From the NCBI GenBank assembly GCA_026168805.1, contig JAPFDS010000056.1, positions 124,001 to 188,000 on the forward strand: 64,000 nt of DNA. The letters are read 5' to 3'. Made by a program: the position numbers and the translations under genes. Below, in pieces: positions 24,776 through 33,786 of the stretch; position 1 is the first letter of the stretch, and every line of letters begins with the position of its first letter. The notes beneath the pieces are model-generated. The model was not told the origin of the DNA, did no database searches, and saw only the letters and a program-made list of their open reading frames with translations. Origin of the DNA: Caryophanales bacterium. GTDB lineage: Bacteria; Bacillota; Bacilli; Bacillales; Amphibacillaceae.

Positions 24776-24884
24776 ACAAATACCCCACTCTATAATATGA
24801 TTCCGTTCGTAAGATTACATCCTTGTCTTTATTATGGCAGAAGAGCATGTAAATAACAATATAAACATAAACAAACCACAACAT

Positions 24885-24900
24885 AATGCATGCATTATCG
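24885..24900. promoter_or_regulatory. Perfect 16-bp palindrome, possible Lrp-type operator
   Basis: ATAATGCATGCATTAT is a perfect palindrome in the 354-bp region between the divergent Lrp-family and chromate-transporter genes, 84 bp upstream of the -35 of the latter. It is a candidate autoregulatory site. Confidence 0.4.
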
Positions 24901-24983
24901 AACAAAAAGAAACTTTTGTGAGTTATTGACTGTACAAATGAAAGGTAAGAGCGATATTACCTTTTATTTATGCAAAACGATTG

Positions 24984-25012
24984 TTGACAAGTAAAATGGT
25001 TTTATGTACGAT
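24984..25012 (+). promoter_or_regulatory. Sigma-A promoter of the chromate transporter operon
   Basis: TTGACA (24984-24989), a 17-bp spacer and TACGAT (25007-25012) precede the gene start at 25130 by about 110 nt. Confidence 0.6.
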
Positions 25013-25129
25013 GAAATGCATGGTACGTTTGAAAAAATAGCTATAATAAAGTTCCTGATATAGATCGTACATGAAATGAATTACTTCTAAGAAATCATGC
25101 GTATTTATCGTAAAAAGGATTGTGATAGG

Positions 25130-25699
25130 ATGGTACATCGTTATATATTCCTTGCATTTTTCAGATCTGGAATGCTCGGATATGGAGGAGGATTATCAGC
25201 CATACCCATTATGCACCGTGAAGTAGTCACTGTATATCGGTGGATGGAAGCAGAAGAGTTTGCAGATATCATAGCTTTAGCAAATACGTTACCAGGGCCG
25301 GTCAATACGAAAGTGGCAGGATATGTAGGCTGGCGTGTGGCGGGGTTTTGGGGAATGATGAATGCATTGATTGCTTCAGTCCTTCCAACAGCGTTTTTAA
25401 TGGTTCTCATACTGACAACATTAAATACATTTAAAGATAGTGCTTTTGTACAAGGGATGACCAAAGGAGTTCTTCCTGTGGCAGGAGTTATGATTGGTGT
25501 GTTAGCGTGGGATTTTGTTCGCCTTTCTAAGAAAACGATGGGATGGGTTATAACGATTGTTTTCCTAAGTATTAGTATTGTAGTTATGGAATTATTACAT
25601 ATTCATCCCGCTTTACTCATTGCAGGATTTATCGGTGCAGCATTCGTTATACCAACAAAAAAGAAAGATGAGCGTAAAAAGGTGGAAAAACAACGATGA
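25130..25699 (+). CDS. Short-chain chromate transporter subunit (N-half type)
   Basis: This 189-residue membrane protein is a single CHR domain with about six hydrophobic segments. It has the family motifs FRSGMLGYGGGLSAIP near the N-terminus and NTLPGPVNTKVAGYVG (about 50-65). Full-size ChrA proteins have two such domains; here they are split into two genes, like B. subtilis YwrB/YwrA. It should act with the next gene as an antiparallel heterodimer that exports chromate or a related oxyanion. The ATG at 25130 is preferred (AAAGGA upstream); the ATG at 25097 would add 11 charged residues. It overlaps the next gene by 4 nt. Confidence 0.9.
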   Translation: MVHRYIFLAFFRSGMLGYGGGLSAIPIMHREVVTVYRWMEAEEFADIIALANTLPGPVNTKVAGYVGWRVAGFWGMMNALIASVLPTAFLMVLILTTLNTFKDSAFVQGMTKGVLPVAGVMIGVLAWDFVRLSKKTMGWVITIVFLSISIVVMELLHIHPALLIAGFIGAAFVIPTKKKDERKKVEKQR

Positions 25700-26226
25700 T
25701 TTATTGGCAAATTTTTAAAGCGAATTTTATTGCAAATATGCTTGGTTACGGCGGCGGACCAGCAACGATTCCGTTATTAGAACATGAGGTCGTTGATACG
25801 TATCAATGGTATACCACACAAGAATTTAGCGAGATTGTAGCACTTGGAAATGGTCTTCCTGGTCCAATTGCTACCAAACTCGCTGCCCAAGTGGGCTTTG
25901 ATGTTGGCGGTGTGTTGGGGTCATCGATTGCTTTGTTTGCAACGATTGCACCGACAATGATTTTAATGCTGATATTATTAGGTATATTGATGAAATTTAA
26001 AAATTCACCAATTGTCATTCGTCTAACGTTGTATGTTCGTCCTGCCATTGCAGTGTTGCTAGGGGTAATGACGTACAATTTCTTCTTTAATGCTTCTGAA
26101 AGTGCAGGAATCATACATACTGCAATTATTGCAGGAGCAAGCTTACTGTTTTTGGAGAAGTTTAAGGTCAATCCTGTGTATGTTGTTTTAGGAGCGTTAT
26201 TATATGGAGGACTCTTTTTATCTTAA
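25696..26226 (+). CDS. Short-chain chromate transporter subunit (C-half type)
   Basis: This 176-residue partner CHR-domain protein shows the motifs MLGYGGGPATIPLLEHEVV and NGLPGPIATKLAAQVG. The ATGA overlap with the preceding stop indicates coupled, probably stoichiometric translation, as expected for an obligate heterodimer. AAAAAGGTGG inside the previous gene is the ribosome binding site. Hydrophobic segments and length match single-domain CHR proteins. A bidirectional terminator follows. Confidence 0.9.
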   Translation: MIYWQIFKANFIANMLGYGGGPATIPLLEHEVVDTYQWYTTQEFSEIVALGNGLPGPIATKLAAQVGFDVGGVLGSSIALFATIAPTMILMLILLGILMKFKNSPIVIRLTLYVRPAIAVLLGVMTYNFFFNASESAGIIHTAIIAGASLLFLEKFKVNPVYVVLGALLYGGLFLS

Positions 26227-26267
26227 GGAAAAAAGTATATAGATCTTCAAACAACAAGTGAAAAAAT

Positions 26268-26302
26268 AAGCCTGTTTGCAAAGTAATTATGCAAGCAGGC
26301 TT
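26268..26302. terminator. Bidirectional terminator
   Basis: A 13-bp stem with one G-U pair (AAGCCTGTTTGCA with TGCAAGCAGGCTT, 9-nt loop) lies between the convergent chromate-transporter and penicillin-binding-protein genes. Confidence 0.8.
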
Positions 26303-26310
26303 TAATGTAT

Positions 26311-28329
26311 TTAATCTTTTTTAATTTTTACAAGCAAGTCAGCAACTTTCTCTGCCACAAAGCCACTTGCACCAAGGTCCTCTACTTCTTCAATCATCAT
26401 AGCAATGAGTATATCTTGATCATCTGTCGGATAACCTACAAACCATCCATTGTCATGTCCTTCAGCGTCAGAAGATACTTTAAGTTCTGCTGTGCCTGTT
26501 TTACCTGAAATATCAAAGGCATCTCGTTGAGCTTTAGCAGCTGTACCTTCTTCTACTACTTGATGTAAAATATCTTGAACAAGCTCAGCATCCTCTTTTG
26601 ATAATAGATCCTCATTCCATACTTCTCCAGTCTCTTCGGAAGTAAGTAATGTTGGCTTCAACATGTTTCCATCATTTAGAAACGGAGTATATGATAATGC
26701 CAAATGTAGCGAGCTAATTTCCACTTCCCCTTGACCATAGCTCGTATTGGCAAGTAATACTTCGTTATCAATTTTTCCATCCGCTGAGATGGATGATTTG
26801 GTGAAAGGATATGCAAACGGAAAGTCTTCTTCAAAGCCAAAATTATGAAGACCTTTTGAATAACTATCGATTCCAGCATCAATTGCTTTCATAGCAAAGT
26901 ATATGTTATCTGAACGTTTAAGGGCATCGGGTAAATCAACGGGTTTATTAGATTCAGACACTCGTTTGATTTGATAGTCTTCCCAACCGTTATCCCACGT
27001 GAGTCCGTTTATTTCTATCCCTTCATTTGGATCCAGTGATCCATCCTTTAACCCAATGGCGGCACTTATGGGCTTCATCACAGACCCAGGAGCAAAGGTA
27101 GCTGAGAAACGGTTTAATAAAGGTTGTTGTTTATCATTTTCTAATTTCTCGCGTTTATCTTGACTAATTCCGTAAGCGAAATCATGTGGATCAAATGATG
27201 GGCTACTAACAAGTGCTAAAGTTTCTCCTGTTTTAGGGTCAATTGCGGAAGCGGTTCCTGCTTCTTTGCCATAAGACTCATACATTTCTTGTTGAACAAA
27301 AGAATTAATCGTGATTTCAATATCTTCACCATCTTTTTTAGGCGTTTCAGCGAGAACAACATCCTCTTCACCTTCATTTGTGACAACAATTTTCATTCCA
27401 CTTTCCCCTCTTAATGTGTCTTCATATACAAGTTCTAATCCTCTTTTGCCAATCACATCTTGAGAGGTGTATGTTCCAGGTTCAGCATTCTCGATATCTT
27501 CCGCAGATACATCGCCAATATATCCAATTAAATGAGCTGCCGCTTCTCCTAATGGATACACTCTACCTTCGACTTCTCTTTGTTGAACAGAATCTATTTC
27601 TACTAATTCTACAAGTATATCTTCTTTTGATTTTGGAACTTTTGAAATAGGAACATATGAATCAGGTCCAACCCAATCAAGGGCTAGTTCATTTTCAATC
27701 GAGGCTACAGAAACGTCTAAAAGATTAGCGATTGTTTGTAACTCATTGTCAGGATTGTCTGGCAAGTTTCCTGGTATGATTCCAATTTCAAAAACGATAT
27801 CATTCATCGCTAACGGAATTTGATCGCGATCAAGGATACTTCCTCTCTCAGCAGCATCCACTTGAAATGAAATTTTCCCTCCATTTTTTAGGGCTGGAAA
27901 GATAAAGCCGGGATCCCATTCAATATGCCATATTTCTTCGTCTTCATTGGCAAGCGATAACTGGGCCTCATAATCAAAAGAGATTGGCCCCGCTAGACTT
28001 GTCATAGAGGCGGAAAAAGGAATACTCACCTGTCCTTCTTCATATGCATTTGTAATTTCCTCTTTGGTGAGATTTTCAAAAGTTACTTCGATATCCTCAA
28101 TTTCCATATCCGTATAAATTTTCTCATAACGTTCAGAAAAATCCTCTTTCGTATGTTCGGATTTTACGTCATCTGACAGGGAATCATACATTTTGTCAAA
28201 AGACTCCTCTGACCAATGTGTCATATAAGTATCTAACTCTTCATCAGGTGATGTTTGATCTTTAGAGCAAGCAGTTATGAAAAATAATAATAATGTTACA
28301 TAAAAAATAAGAGCAAGCGATTTTTTCAT
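26311..28329 (-). CDS. pbpC: PBP3/MecA-like class B penicillin-binding lipoprotein
   Basis: This 672-residue transpeptidase has a lipobox FFITAC (Cys21), then an NTF2-like MecA_N domain (about 25-145), a PBP dimer domain (about 150-320) and a transpeptidase domain with SVMK (active Ser, near residue 413), SDN in KRSDNIYF (near 472) and KTGT in SGKTGTAEL (near 609). This is the layout of B. subtilis PbpC (PBP3) and staphylococcal PBP2a, enzymes with low beta-lactam affinity that crosslink peptidoglycan. Here it is a monocistronic chromosomal gene without mecR/mecI neighbours, so it is the native Bacillaceae PBP3 rather than an acquired resistance gene. Confidence 0.9.
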   Translation of the reverse strand: MKKSLALIFYVTLLLFFITACSKDQTSPDEELDTYMTHWSEESFDKMYDSLSDDVKSEHTKEDFSERYEKIYTDMEIEDIEVTFENLTKEEITNAYEEGQVSIPFSASMTSLAGPISFDYEAQLSLANEDEEIWHIEWDPGFIFPALKNGGKISFQVDAAERGSILDRDQIPLAMNDIVFEIGIIPGNLPDNPDNELQTIANLLDVSVASIENELALDWVGPDSYVPISKVPKSKEDILVELVEIDSVQQREVEGRVYPLGEAAAHLIGYIGDVSAEDIENAEPGTYTSQDVIGKRGLELVYEDTLRGESGMKIVVTNEGEEDVVLAETPKKDGEDIEITINSFVQQEMYESYGKEAGTASAIDPKTGETLALVSSPSFDPHDFAYGISQDKREKLENDKQQPLLNRFSATFAPGSVMKPISAAIGLKDGSLDPNEGIEINGLTWDNGWEDYQIKRVSESNKPVDLPDALKRSDNIYFAMKAIDAGIDSYSKGLHNFGFEEDFPFAYPFTKSSISADGKIDNEVLLANTSYGQGEVEISSLHLALSYTPFLNDGNMLKPTLLTSEETGEVWNEDLLSKEDAELVQDILHQVVEEGTAAKAQRDAFDISGKTGTAELKVSSDAEGHDNGWFVGYPTDDQDILIAMMIEEVEDLGASGFVAEKVADLLVKIKKD

Positions 28330-28760
28330 TCAATATCATCCTTTTATAATAATGGTTAGAAAATAGTTGCATAGCTCAATTAACCATATATGCATATGTA
28401 ATCATTATACAATATTGTAAGCAATGATTCATTATATTTTCTTGAAATTTTATAAATAAACAAACACATGTATGTAACACCCATATATTTCTAATCGTTT
28501 AATATAAAATCTTTTATTCGACAAAACTAGTCATTAATTCCTATGTATGATAAACTATTCGTATTGTTTATTCTAAAACAGTGAAAGTTACCTGTAAGTT
28601 TTTTAAAGAAGTGGTACCATTCACATGTTGATTGCATACGATGAAGCAAATGAAAAGTGTTTATTACAAAATATAACAAGATGTTTTCAATTTGAAAATG
28701 TAGCGATTAATGAAAAAAGTTATGGTATAGTTACGTTATTCTAGGACGTAATAGTTTTGG
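28330..28760. other. AT-rich intergenic region with a doubtful 39-codon frame
   Basis: This 431-bp gap lies between divergent genes. It contains one short plus-strand frame, 28625-28744 (MLIAYDEANEKC... ending GIVTLF), without a well-placed ribosome binding site; it immediately precedes another small gene. I see no terminator, RNA gene or clear promoter pair. Confidence 0.3.
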
Positions 28761-28784
28761 ATGGAGAAGAAAGAGGCGAGTTTT

Positions 28785-28946
28785 TTGAGTGAACAAGAGA
28801 TGTATACAAAAATTTTAGAGAAAATGATTGCTAAAACTGAAAACGATTCGATACAAACATCTGAACAACTTATTCAAGCGTTGATTGTTGAGATGTCTGC
28901 GAACGAAGATGTTTTTGAATACGTGTATGAAACAAATCATGCGTAG
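28785..28946 (+). CDS. Small acidic protein of unknown function
   Basis: This frame encodes 53 residues (from TTG 28785, preceded by AAAGAGGCG) or 61 residues (from ATG 28761, with AGGACG 12 nt upstream). The sequence is predicted to be mostly helical (EQEMYTKILEKMIAKTEN; SEQLIQALIVEMSANEDVFEYV) and acidic, with no signal peptide or cysteine. It lies 89 nt before nagB on the same strand, without a terminator between them, so it may be co-transcribed. I do not recognise the family. Confidence 0.5.
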   Translation: MSEQEMYTKILEKMIAKTENDSIQTSEQLIQALIVEMSANEDVFEYVYETNHA

Positions 28947-29035
28947 GTAAAAGTTTAAATGATGTTCAACCAGGCATGTGTGTTGAAAGATTATAGGATA
29001 TGTATCTTATCTTATAATTGAAGGAGGCTAGATGG

Positions 29036-29764
29036 ATGCAAATTATATCAGTGAATGATTACGATGAATTAAGTAAAAAAGCTTATGATTCATTTGTAAA
29101 GACAATGAACTCTCTTGAAAACCCTGTGTTTGGTCTATCAACTGGGTCTACTCCAAAGGGGCTTTATGAACTTCTTGTTCAAGATTACATACAAAAAAAC
29201 CAAACGTTTCATCACATACAAACCTTTAACTTGGATGAATACGTAGGGTTAGCTAAAGAACATGAGGGTAGTTATTATTATTATATGTACGAAAGGTTTT
29301 TTAAACCACTTGAATTAACAGAGGAACAAACGAATGTACCGAATGGGCTCGCAAAAGATTTCACAGGTGAATGTGAAAAGTATGAACAAAAGATTCAGAA
29401 TGCCGGTGGAATTGATTTGCAGTTTTTAGGTATTGGAGTAAATGGTCATATTGGTTTTAATGAACCTGGCACCCCTTTTGCGAGCAGAACACATGTTGTT
29501 GAATTAACGGAGTCAACCATGGAAGTGAACAGTCGCTTTTTTGAAACTAAAACAGAAATGCCAAATAAGGCAATAACGATGGGTATTGAATCGATTATGG
29601 ATAGTAAAGAAATTATTTTACTTGTAAATGGTGAACATAAAGCAGAGGCACTCAAGCAGACGGTTGAAGGTAAAGTTGATGAGAAATTCCCAGCCTCTGT
29701 ATTACAAAACCATCCAAACGTAACAATTATTGCAGATCAGCCAGCACTTTCTAAATTAAACTAA
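29036..29764 (+). CDS. nagB: Glucosamine-6-phosphate deaminase NagB
   Basis: This 242-residue enzyme converts glucosamine-6-phosphate to fructose-6-phosphate and ammonia. Family motifs are intact: LSTGSTPKGLYE (phosphate loop), FNLDEYVGL (catalytic Asp region) and LGIGVNGHIGFNEPG (catalytic Asp/His region). Length equals that of B. subtilis NagB. ATG at 29036 lies 8 nt after AAGGAGG; the TTG at 29018 would contain the ribosome binding site. nagA and a GntR regulator, the usual partners, are not adjacent; the gene is followed by its own terminator. Confidence 0.95.
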   Translation: MQIISVNDYDELSKKAYDSFVKTMNSLENPVFGLSTGSTPKGLYELLVQDYIQKNQTFHHIQTFNLDEYVGLAKEHEGSYYYYMYERFFKPLELTEEQTNVPNGLAKDFTGECEKYEQKIQNAGGIDLQFLGIGVNGHIGFNEPGTPFASRTHVVELTESTMEVNSRFFETKTEMPNKAITMGIESIMDSKEIILLVNGEHKAEALKQTVEGKVDEKFPASVLQNHPNVTIIADQPALSKLN

Positions 29765-29804
29765 AAAAAGTATTCCTTTAGTTCTACTAAAGGAATACTT
29801 TTTT
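29764..29804. terminator. Bidirectional terminator between nagB and yvyE
   Basis: A perfect 18-bp stem (AAAAAAGTATTCCTTTAG with CTAAAGGAATACTTTTTT, 5-nt loop) begins at the nagB stop codon and reaches the yvyE stop codon. Confidence 0.92.
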
Positions 29805-30441
29805 AACGTTCAACATCTGTTTCAATGTATGCTTCTCTTGATTTTTCAATAGTAGCTTGGTCATTTGTCAGATTTGTGATCCATTCCGTGAATGGTTCGA
29901 TCTGATCAACTTGAACAAACACTGAACATTCAACATGTTCTACATAAACAATGTCTTCAAGTATGTAATCTGATTGCCGCAATTCATTTTCAACTTTCCC
30001 CAATAACGTATAATCAACAACTACTTTAAATCCTTGCATACGTTGTCTTTTCACCACACCAACTGCTCGAATTGCTTCAGTAGTCGAGTTGCCATAAGCC
30101 CGAATAAGCCCACCAGCTCCAAGCTTAACACCACCAAAATATCGCGTGACAACAACGACTGTATCTTTTAAATTCATTTGTTTTAAGACTTCAAGCATAG
30201 GCACGCCAGCAGTTCCACTGGGCTCTCCATCATCGTTCGCCTTTTGTATTTGGTCATTTTCCCCAATCATGTATGCAGAACAATTGTGCGTAGCACTATG
30301 GTGCTTCTTTTTAATAGACTGAATAAATTGTTGAGCGGCTTCTTCTGTTTCAACTCTTTTTACATACCCAATAAAGCGGGACTTTTGAATTGTGATTTCA
30401 TGGAAACCTTCTGTTTTAACTGTAAAGTAATGCTCTAACAT
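29803..30441 (-). CDS. yvyE: YvyE / YigZ (IMPACT) family protein
   Basis: This 212-residue cytoplasmic protein has the N-terminal UPF0029/IMPACT domain with the signature stretch NDDGEPSGTAGVPML (about 68-82) and TRYFGGVKLGAGGL (about 98-111), and a C-terminal DUF1949-like ferredoxin domain. The family includes YigZ and eukaryotic IMPACT and is linked to translation control, but the bacterial role is not settled. It is divergent from degS exactly as in B. subtilis, which supports the gene name. Confidence 0.92.
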   Translation of the reverse strand: MLEHYFTVKTEGFHEITIQKSRFIGYVKRVETEEAAQQFIQSIKKKHHSATHNCSAYMIGENDQIQKANDDGEPSGTAGVPMLEVLKQMNLKDTVVVVTRYFGGVKLGAGGLIRAYGNSTTEAIRAVGVVKRQRMQGFKVVVDYTLLGKVENELRQSDYILEDIVYVEHVECSVFVQVDQIEPFTEWITNLTNDQATIEKSREAYIETDVER

Positions 30442-30571
30442 AAAATGAATCCTCCAAAACTACCATTATTATTATATATCGTGTATCATTAAAGGGACTA
30501 TTCTTTTTGAAACGAATAGTGAAGTGTTTTATATATCTTCTTAATTATAGCATAGGTTGGTGAGTACGCAT

Positions 30572-31753
30572 ATGCCAGATCAAATTGATGAAAAGGCACT
30601 AGACTATATATTAGATGAAATGATTGATGTTGTCGAAAATAGTAAAACAGAAATATTTAACATCAGTGAGCAGGCGAGAACAGAACATGCGGAACTTCTT
30701 ACAGAACTACGTGATGTCAAAAGAAAAGTAATTGGGCATATCGATGCAGGTGGAAAACTTGAACGAAATGTTCGTTTGTCACGTAAAAGACTTTCAGTCG
30801 TGAGTAAGAACTTTGAGAAATATACAGAAGAAGATGTGCGTAATGTGTATGAAACGACACATGAAATGCAAACAAATCTTGCACTTATGCAGGAAGAAGA
30901 AAAAAACTTACGTGATCGCCGCGATGAATTAGAACGAAGACTGATCCAATTAAGCGAAACCATTGAGCGAGCGACTGGATTAGCGAGTAAAACAGCGGTT
31001 ATATTAACGTATTTACATGATGATTTTAGAAAAGTAAATAGTATGATTGAAACAGCGAAAGAGAAACATGAATTTGGCTTGAAAATTATTGAAGCACAAG
31101 AAGAAGAAAGACGAAAAATATCGCGTGAAATTCATGATGGTCCAGCACAAATGCTTGCACACATATTAATGAGAACTGAAATCGTCGAACAAATATTTAA
31201 ACATGAAGGAATTGCCGAGACGTTAAATGAGCTAAAGGAAGTGCGAAAATTAGTTCGTTCTACATTAGAAGAAGTTAGAAGAACGATTTATGACTTACGT
31301 CCGATGGCATTAGATGACTTAGGGCTTGTCCCAACTTTACAAAAGTATATGTCTAATTTAGAGGAACAACACCCGGATATTCACTTCGAGTTTTCTAATT
31401 TAGGGAAAGATATTCGAATATATGAAAAGTATGAAATTGTCTTATTCCGTTTGGCGCAAGAAGCTTTGCAAAATGCAATCACTCATGGAGAGGCTTCAAT
31501 CATTATTGTCCGCATTGAAATACGTAAAGATAGTTCAACCCTCGTTGTCCAAGATAATGGTGTAGGTTTTAATATGGACGAACAAAAAGAAAATTCTTTC
31601 GGTCTAATAGGTATGCGTGAACGAGTCGATATGTTTAAAGGGGAACTTTCAGTTACTTCAAAGAAGAAGCAAGGGACAAGAGTTTTCGTAAAACTACCAT
31701 TTTCACAAGAGATAATGAAAAATGTTACGGATTCTCTTCCAAAAAATAGCTAA
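30572..31753 (+). CDS. degS: Cytoplasmic sensor histidine kinase DegS
   Basis: This 393-residue soluble kinase has a long coiled-coil sensor region (about 1-170) and a HisKA_3/HATPase module. Phosphoacceptor His188 lies in ISREIHDGPAQML, and the ATPase domain has EALQNAITH (N-box) and GFGLIGMRER-type G-box sequences. It phosphorylates DegU and controls motility, exoprotease production, competence and biofilm decisions. ATG at 30572 is chosen because GGTGAG precedes it; the TTG at 30557 overlaps that region. degU follows after 169 nt, a wider gap than in B. subtilis, so degU may also have its own promoter. Confidence 0.96.
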   Translation: MPDQIDEKALDYILDEMIDVVENSKTEIFNISEQARTEHAELLTELRDVKRKVIGHIDAGGKLERNVRLSRKRLSVVSKNFEKYTEEDVRNVYETTHEMQTNLALMQEEEKNLRDRRDELERRLIQLSETIERATGLASKTAVILTYLHDDFRKVNSMIETAKEKHEFGLKIIEAQEEERRKISREIHDGPAQMLAHILMRTEIVEQIFKHEGIAETLNELKEVRKLVRSTLEEVRRTIYDLRPMALDDLGLVPTLQKYMSNLEEQHPDIHFEFSNLGKDIRIYEKYEIVLFRLAQEALQNAITHGEASIIIVRIEIRKDSSTLVVQDNGVGFNMDEQKENSFGLIGMRERVDMFKGELSVTSKKKQGTRVFVKLPFSQEIMKNVTDSLPKNS

Positions 31754-31922
31754 TAAGGGTATTATATACGTTGAACGGTTGTATTTTACGTATACTTAAG
31801 ATGCCAACATATATGTATCATTACATAAAACTCACATCTACATATACGCGCAAGGTTACATGTATTAAATACTGAGATGAACAGTGTAAACGAATAAATA
31901 ATAGAATAATAGGAGGACCAAA

Positions 31923-32609
31923 ATGGATAAAACAGTCGATATAGTACTAATAGATGACCATAAATTATTTAGAGAAGGTGTTAAACGCATTCTAGAGTTC
32001 GAGAAATCGTTCAACATTGTAGCAGAAGGTGGGGATGGATTATCTGCTTCAAAACTTGTGAAAGAACATCATCCGGATGTTGTGTTAATGGATATTAATA
32101 TGCCAGAAATGAATGGTATACAAGCAACAGCTAATTTAGTTTCCCAATATCCTGATACGTATGTGATTATCTTGTCGATTCATGATGATGAGAGTTACGT
32201 TACACATGCACTTAAAACAGGTGCACGAGGATATTTATTAAAAGAAATGGATTCAGATGCGCTGATTGAAGCTATTAAAGTAGTAAATGATGGCGGATCG
32301 TATTTACATCCAAAAGTAACGCACAATCTAGTAAAAGAATATAGACGATTAGCACGGGAGCAATCCGTAACGAATTCCGAAGAGCAAATAACGTATGAAA
32401 AGCCACTGCACTTATTAACAAAAAGAGAGTGCCAAGTGTTGCAATTAATGGCTGAAGGAAATAGTAATCGATCCATTTCAGAGACTTTATTTATCAGTGA
32501 GAAAACAGTTAAGAACCATGTGAGTAATATCTTACAGAAGATGAAAGTGGATGACCGTACGCAAGCAGTTGTTGCAGCCATTCGTAATGGCTGGGTAGAA
32601 GTATTATAA
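31923..32609 (+). CDS. degU: Response regulator DegU
   Basis: This 228-residue NarL/LuxR-type regulator has receiver residues IDD (10-12), Asp57 in [10 protein letters not shown] and the KEMD switch Lys, then a LuxR HTH at about 163-225 ([40 protein letters not shown]). It is the cognate partner of DegS. A strong AGGAGG lies before the ATG. The 64-nt-downstream hairpin ends the transcription unit. The gene neighbourhood (yvyE, degS, degV-like, comFA) is the same as in B. subtilis. Confidence 0.96.
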   Translation: MDKTVDIVLIDDHKLFREGVKRILEFEKSFNIVAEGGDGLSASKLVKEHHPDVVLMDINMPEMNGIQATANLVSQYPDTYVIILSIHDDESYVTHALKTGARGYLLKEMDSDALIEAIKVVNDGGSYLHPKVTHNLVKEYRRLAREQSVTNSEEQITYEKPLHLLTKRECQVLQLMAEGNSNRSISETLFISEKTVKNHVSNILQKMKVDDRTQAVVAAIRNGWVEVL

Positions 32610-32629
32610 TTTAACAGAAATTCCAATAC

Positions 32630-32666
32630 TTACACTCTAGTATCTTAAAAAGGTACTAGAGTGTAA
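32630..32666 (+). terminator. Terminator after degU
   Basis: A perfect 13-bp stem (TTACACTCTAGTA with TACTAGAGTGTAA) with an 11-nt loop is followed by TTGTAT. Confidence 0.75.
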
Positions 32667-32802
32667 TTGTATAAACGTATCTTATTAAAGAATGTACAAA
32701 TCATTATTCAAAGCAAGAAATTCAAATGCATTTTACAATTGAATCGTGTATTATATGAAGAGACATAAATGAATTTCAGTTAGTTGGAAAGGGTGTGACA
32801 AA

Positions 32803-33645
32803 ATGAAAGTTGCTGTAATGACGGATACAACTGCTTATATTCCAATGGATCTAAGAGAAAAATATAATATTCATATTGTTCCATTGAGCGTTGTATTTGA
32901 TGAGGAAACATATCGTGAAGACATGGATATAACAACGGAGCAATTTTATGAGAAGGTTCGCGAGGCAGACAAGCTTCCAACAACTTCACAACCAGCTATT
33001 GGTGAAATAGTCGATATGTATGAATCTCTCTCTAAAGATTATGACGCTGTAATAACCATTCATATATCTAGTAAGCTTAGTGGTACATTCCAAGCAGCTG
33101 AAAGCGCAGGGAAAATGGTAGAAGGCATTGACGTATACCCTTTTGATTCTGCAATTAGCGCAATGGGACAAGGGTTTTATGTCATTGAGGCCGCTGAGCG
33201 TGCAGCTGCCGGAGATACTCCAGAAGAAATTATGGCTCATTTAGAGCGCATGCGTCAATATGTAGAAGCTTACTTTATGGTAGATGATTTAAGTCATTTA
33301 CAACGTGGAGGTCGTTTAAGTAATGCACAAGCTGTTTTGGGTAGTTTGTTAAAAATAAAACCAATCCTACATATTGTTGACGGTAAAATCATACCTTTTG
33401 AGAAGATTCGTACGAAGAAAAAAGCGATTCATCGAATTATGGGCATGTTAGATGATCGAGTGAAGCAAGGGAAAGTGAAGCGGGTCGTATTTATTCATGC
33501 AAATGACGAAGATGCTGCTTTAGCATTAGAATCGGAATTTAAAGAAAAACATCCTAATATTGAAACGATGATTAGCTATTTTGGTCCAGTCATTGGTACA
33601 CATTTAGGAGAGAAGTCTCTTGGTGCAGCATGGTATACCGTATAA
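32803..33645 (+). CDS. DegV-family fatty-acid-binding protein
   Basis: This 280-residue protein has the DegV two-domain fold: N-terminal MTDTTAYIP and TTSQPAIGE motifs that line the fatty-acid head-group pocket, THIHISSKLSGT-like segment, and a C-terminal domain beginning near FMVDDLSHLQRGGRLS. DegV proteins of the FakB type present fatty acids to the kinase FakA; which paralogue this is cannot be decided. It matches the position of B. subtilis yviA (degV) between degU and comFA. Ribosome binding site AAAGGGTGTG. Confidence 0.92.
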   Translation: MKVAVMTDTTAYIPMDLREKYNIHIVPLSVVFDEETYREDMDITTEQFYEKVREADKLPTTSQPAIGEIVDMYESLSKDYDAVITIHISSKLSGTFQAAESAGKMVEGIDVYPFDSAISAMGQGFYVIEAAERAAAGDTPEEIMAHLERMRQYVEAYFMVDDLSHLQRGGRLSNAQAVLGSLLKIKPILHIVDGKIIPFEKIRTKKKAIHRIMGMLDDRVKQGKVKRVVFIHANDEDAALALESEFKEKHPNIETMISYFGPVIGTHLGEKSLGAAWYTV

Positions 33646-33786
33646 TTGGAATTATTGATTTTCATTACTTATAACCTAGTTCAAATACCTCTTCCATAGA
33701 TGTGTCCTACATTTGAATATACATGTCTATGGAGGATAAGTGTTTATCGTCGTATAATGTTAACGAAGGAGGACGAATAGATTGTT

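Noticed and set aside
26311-28329. Acquired mecA-type beta-lactam resistance gene
   Set aside because: No mecR/mecI, no mobile element, and base composition like its neighbours; the layout is that of native Bacillus PBP3.
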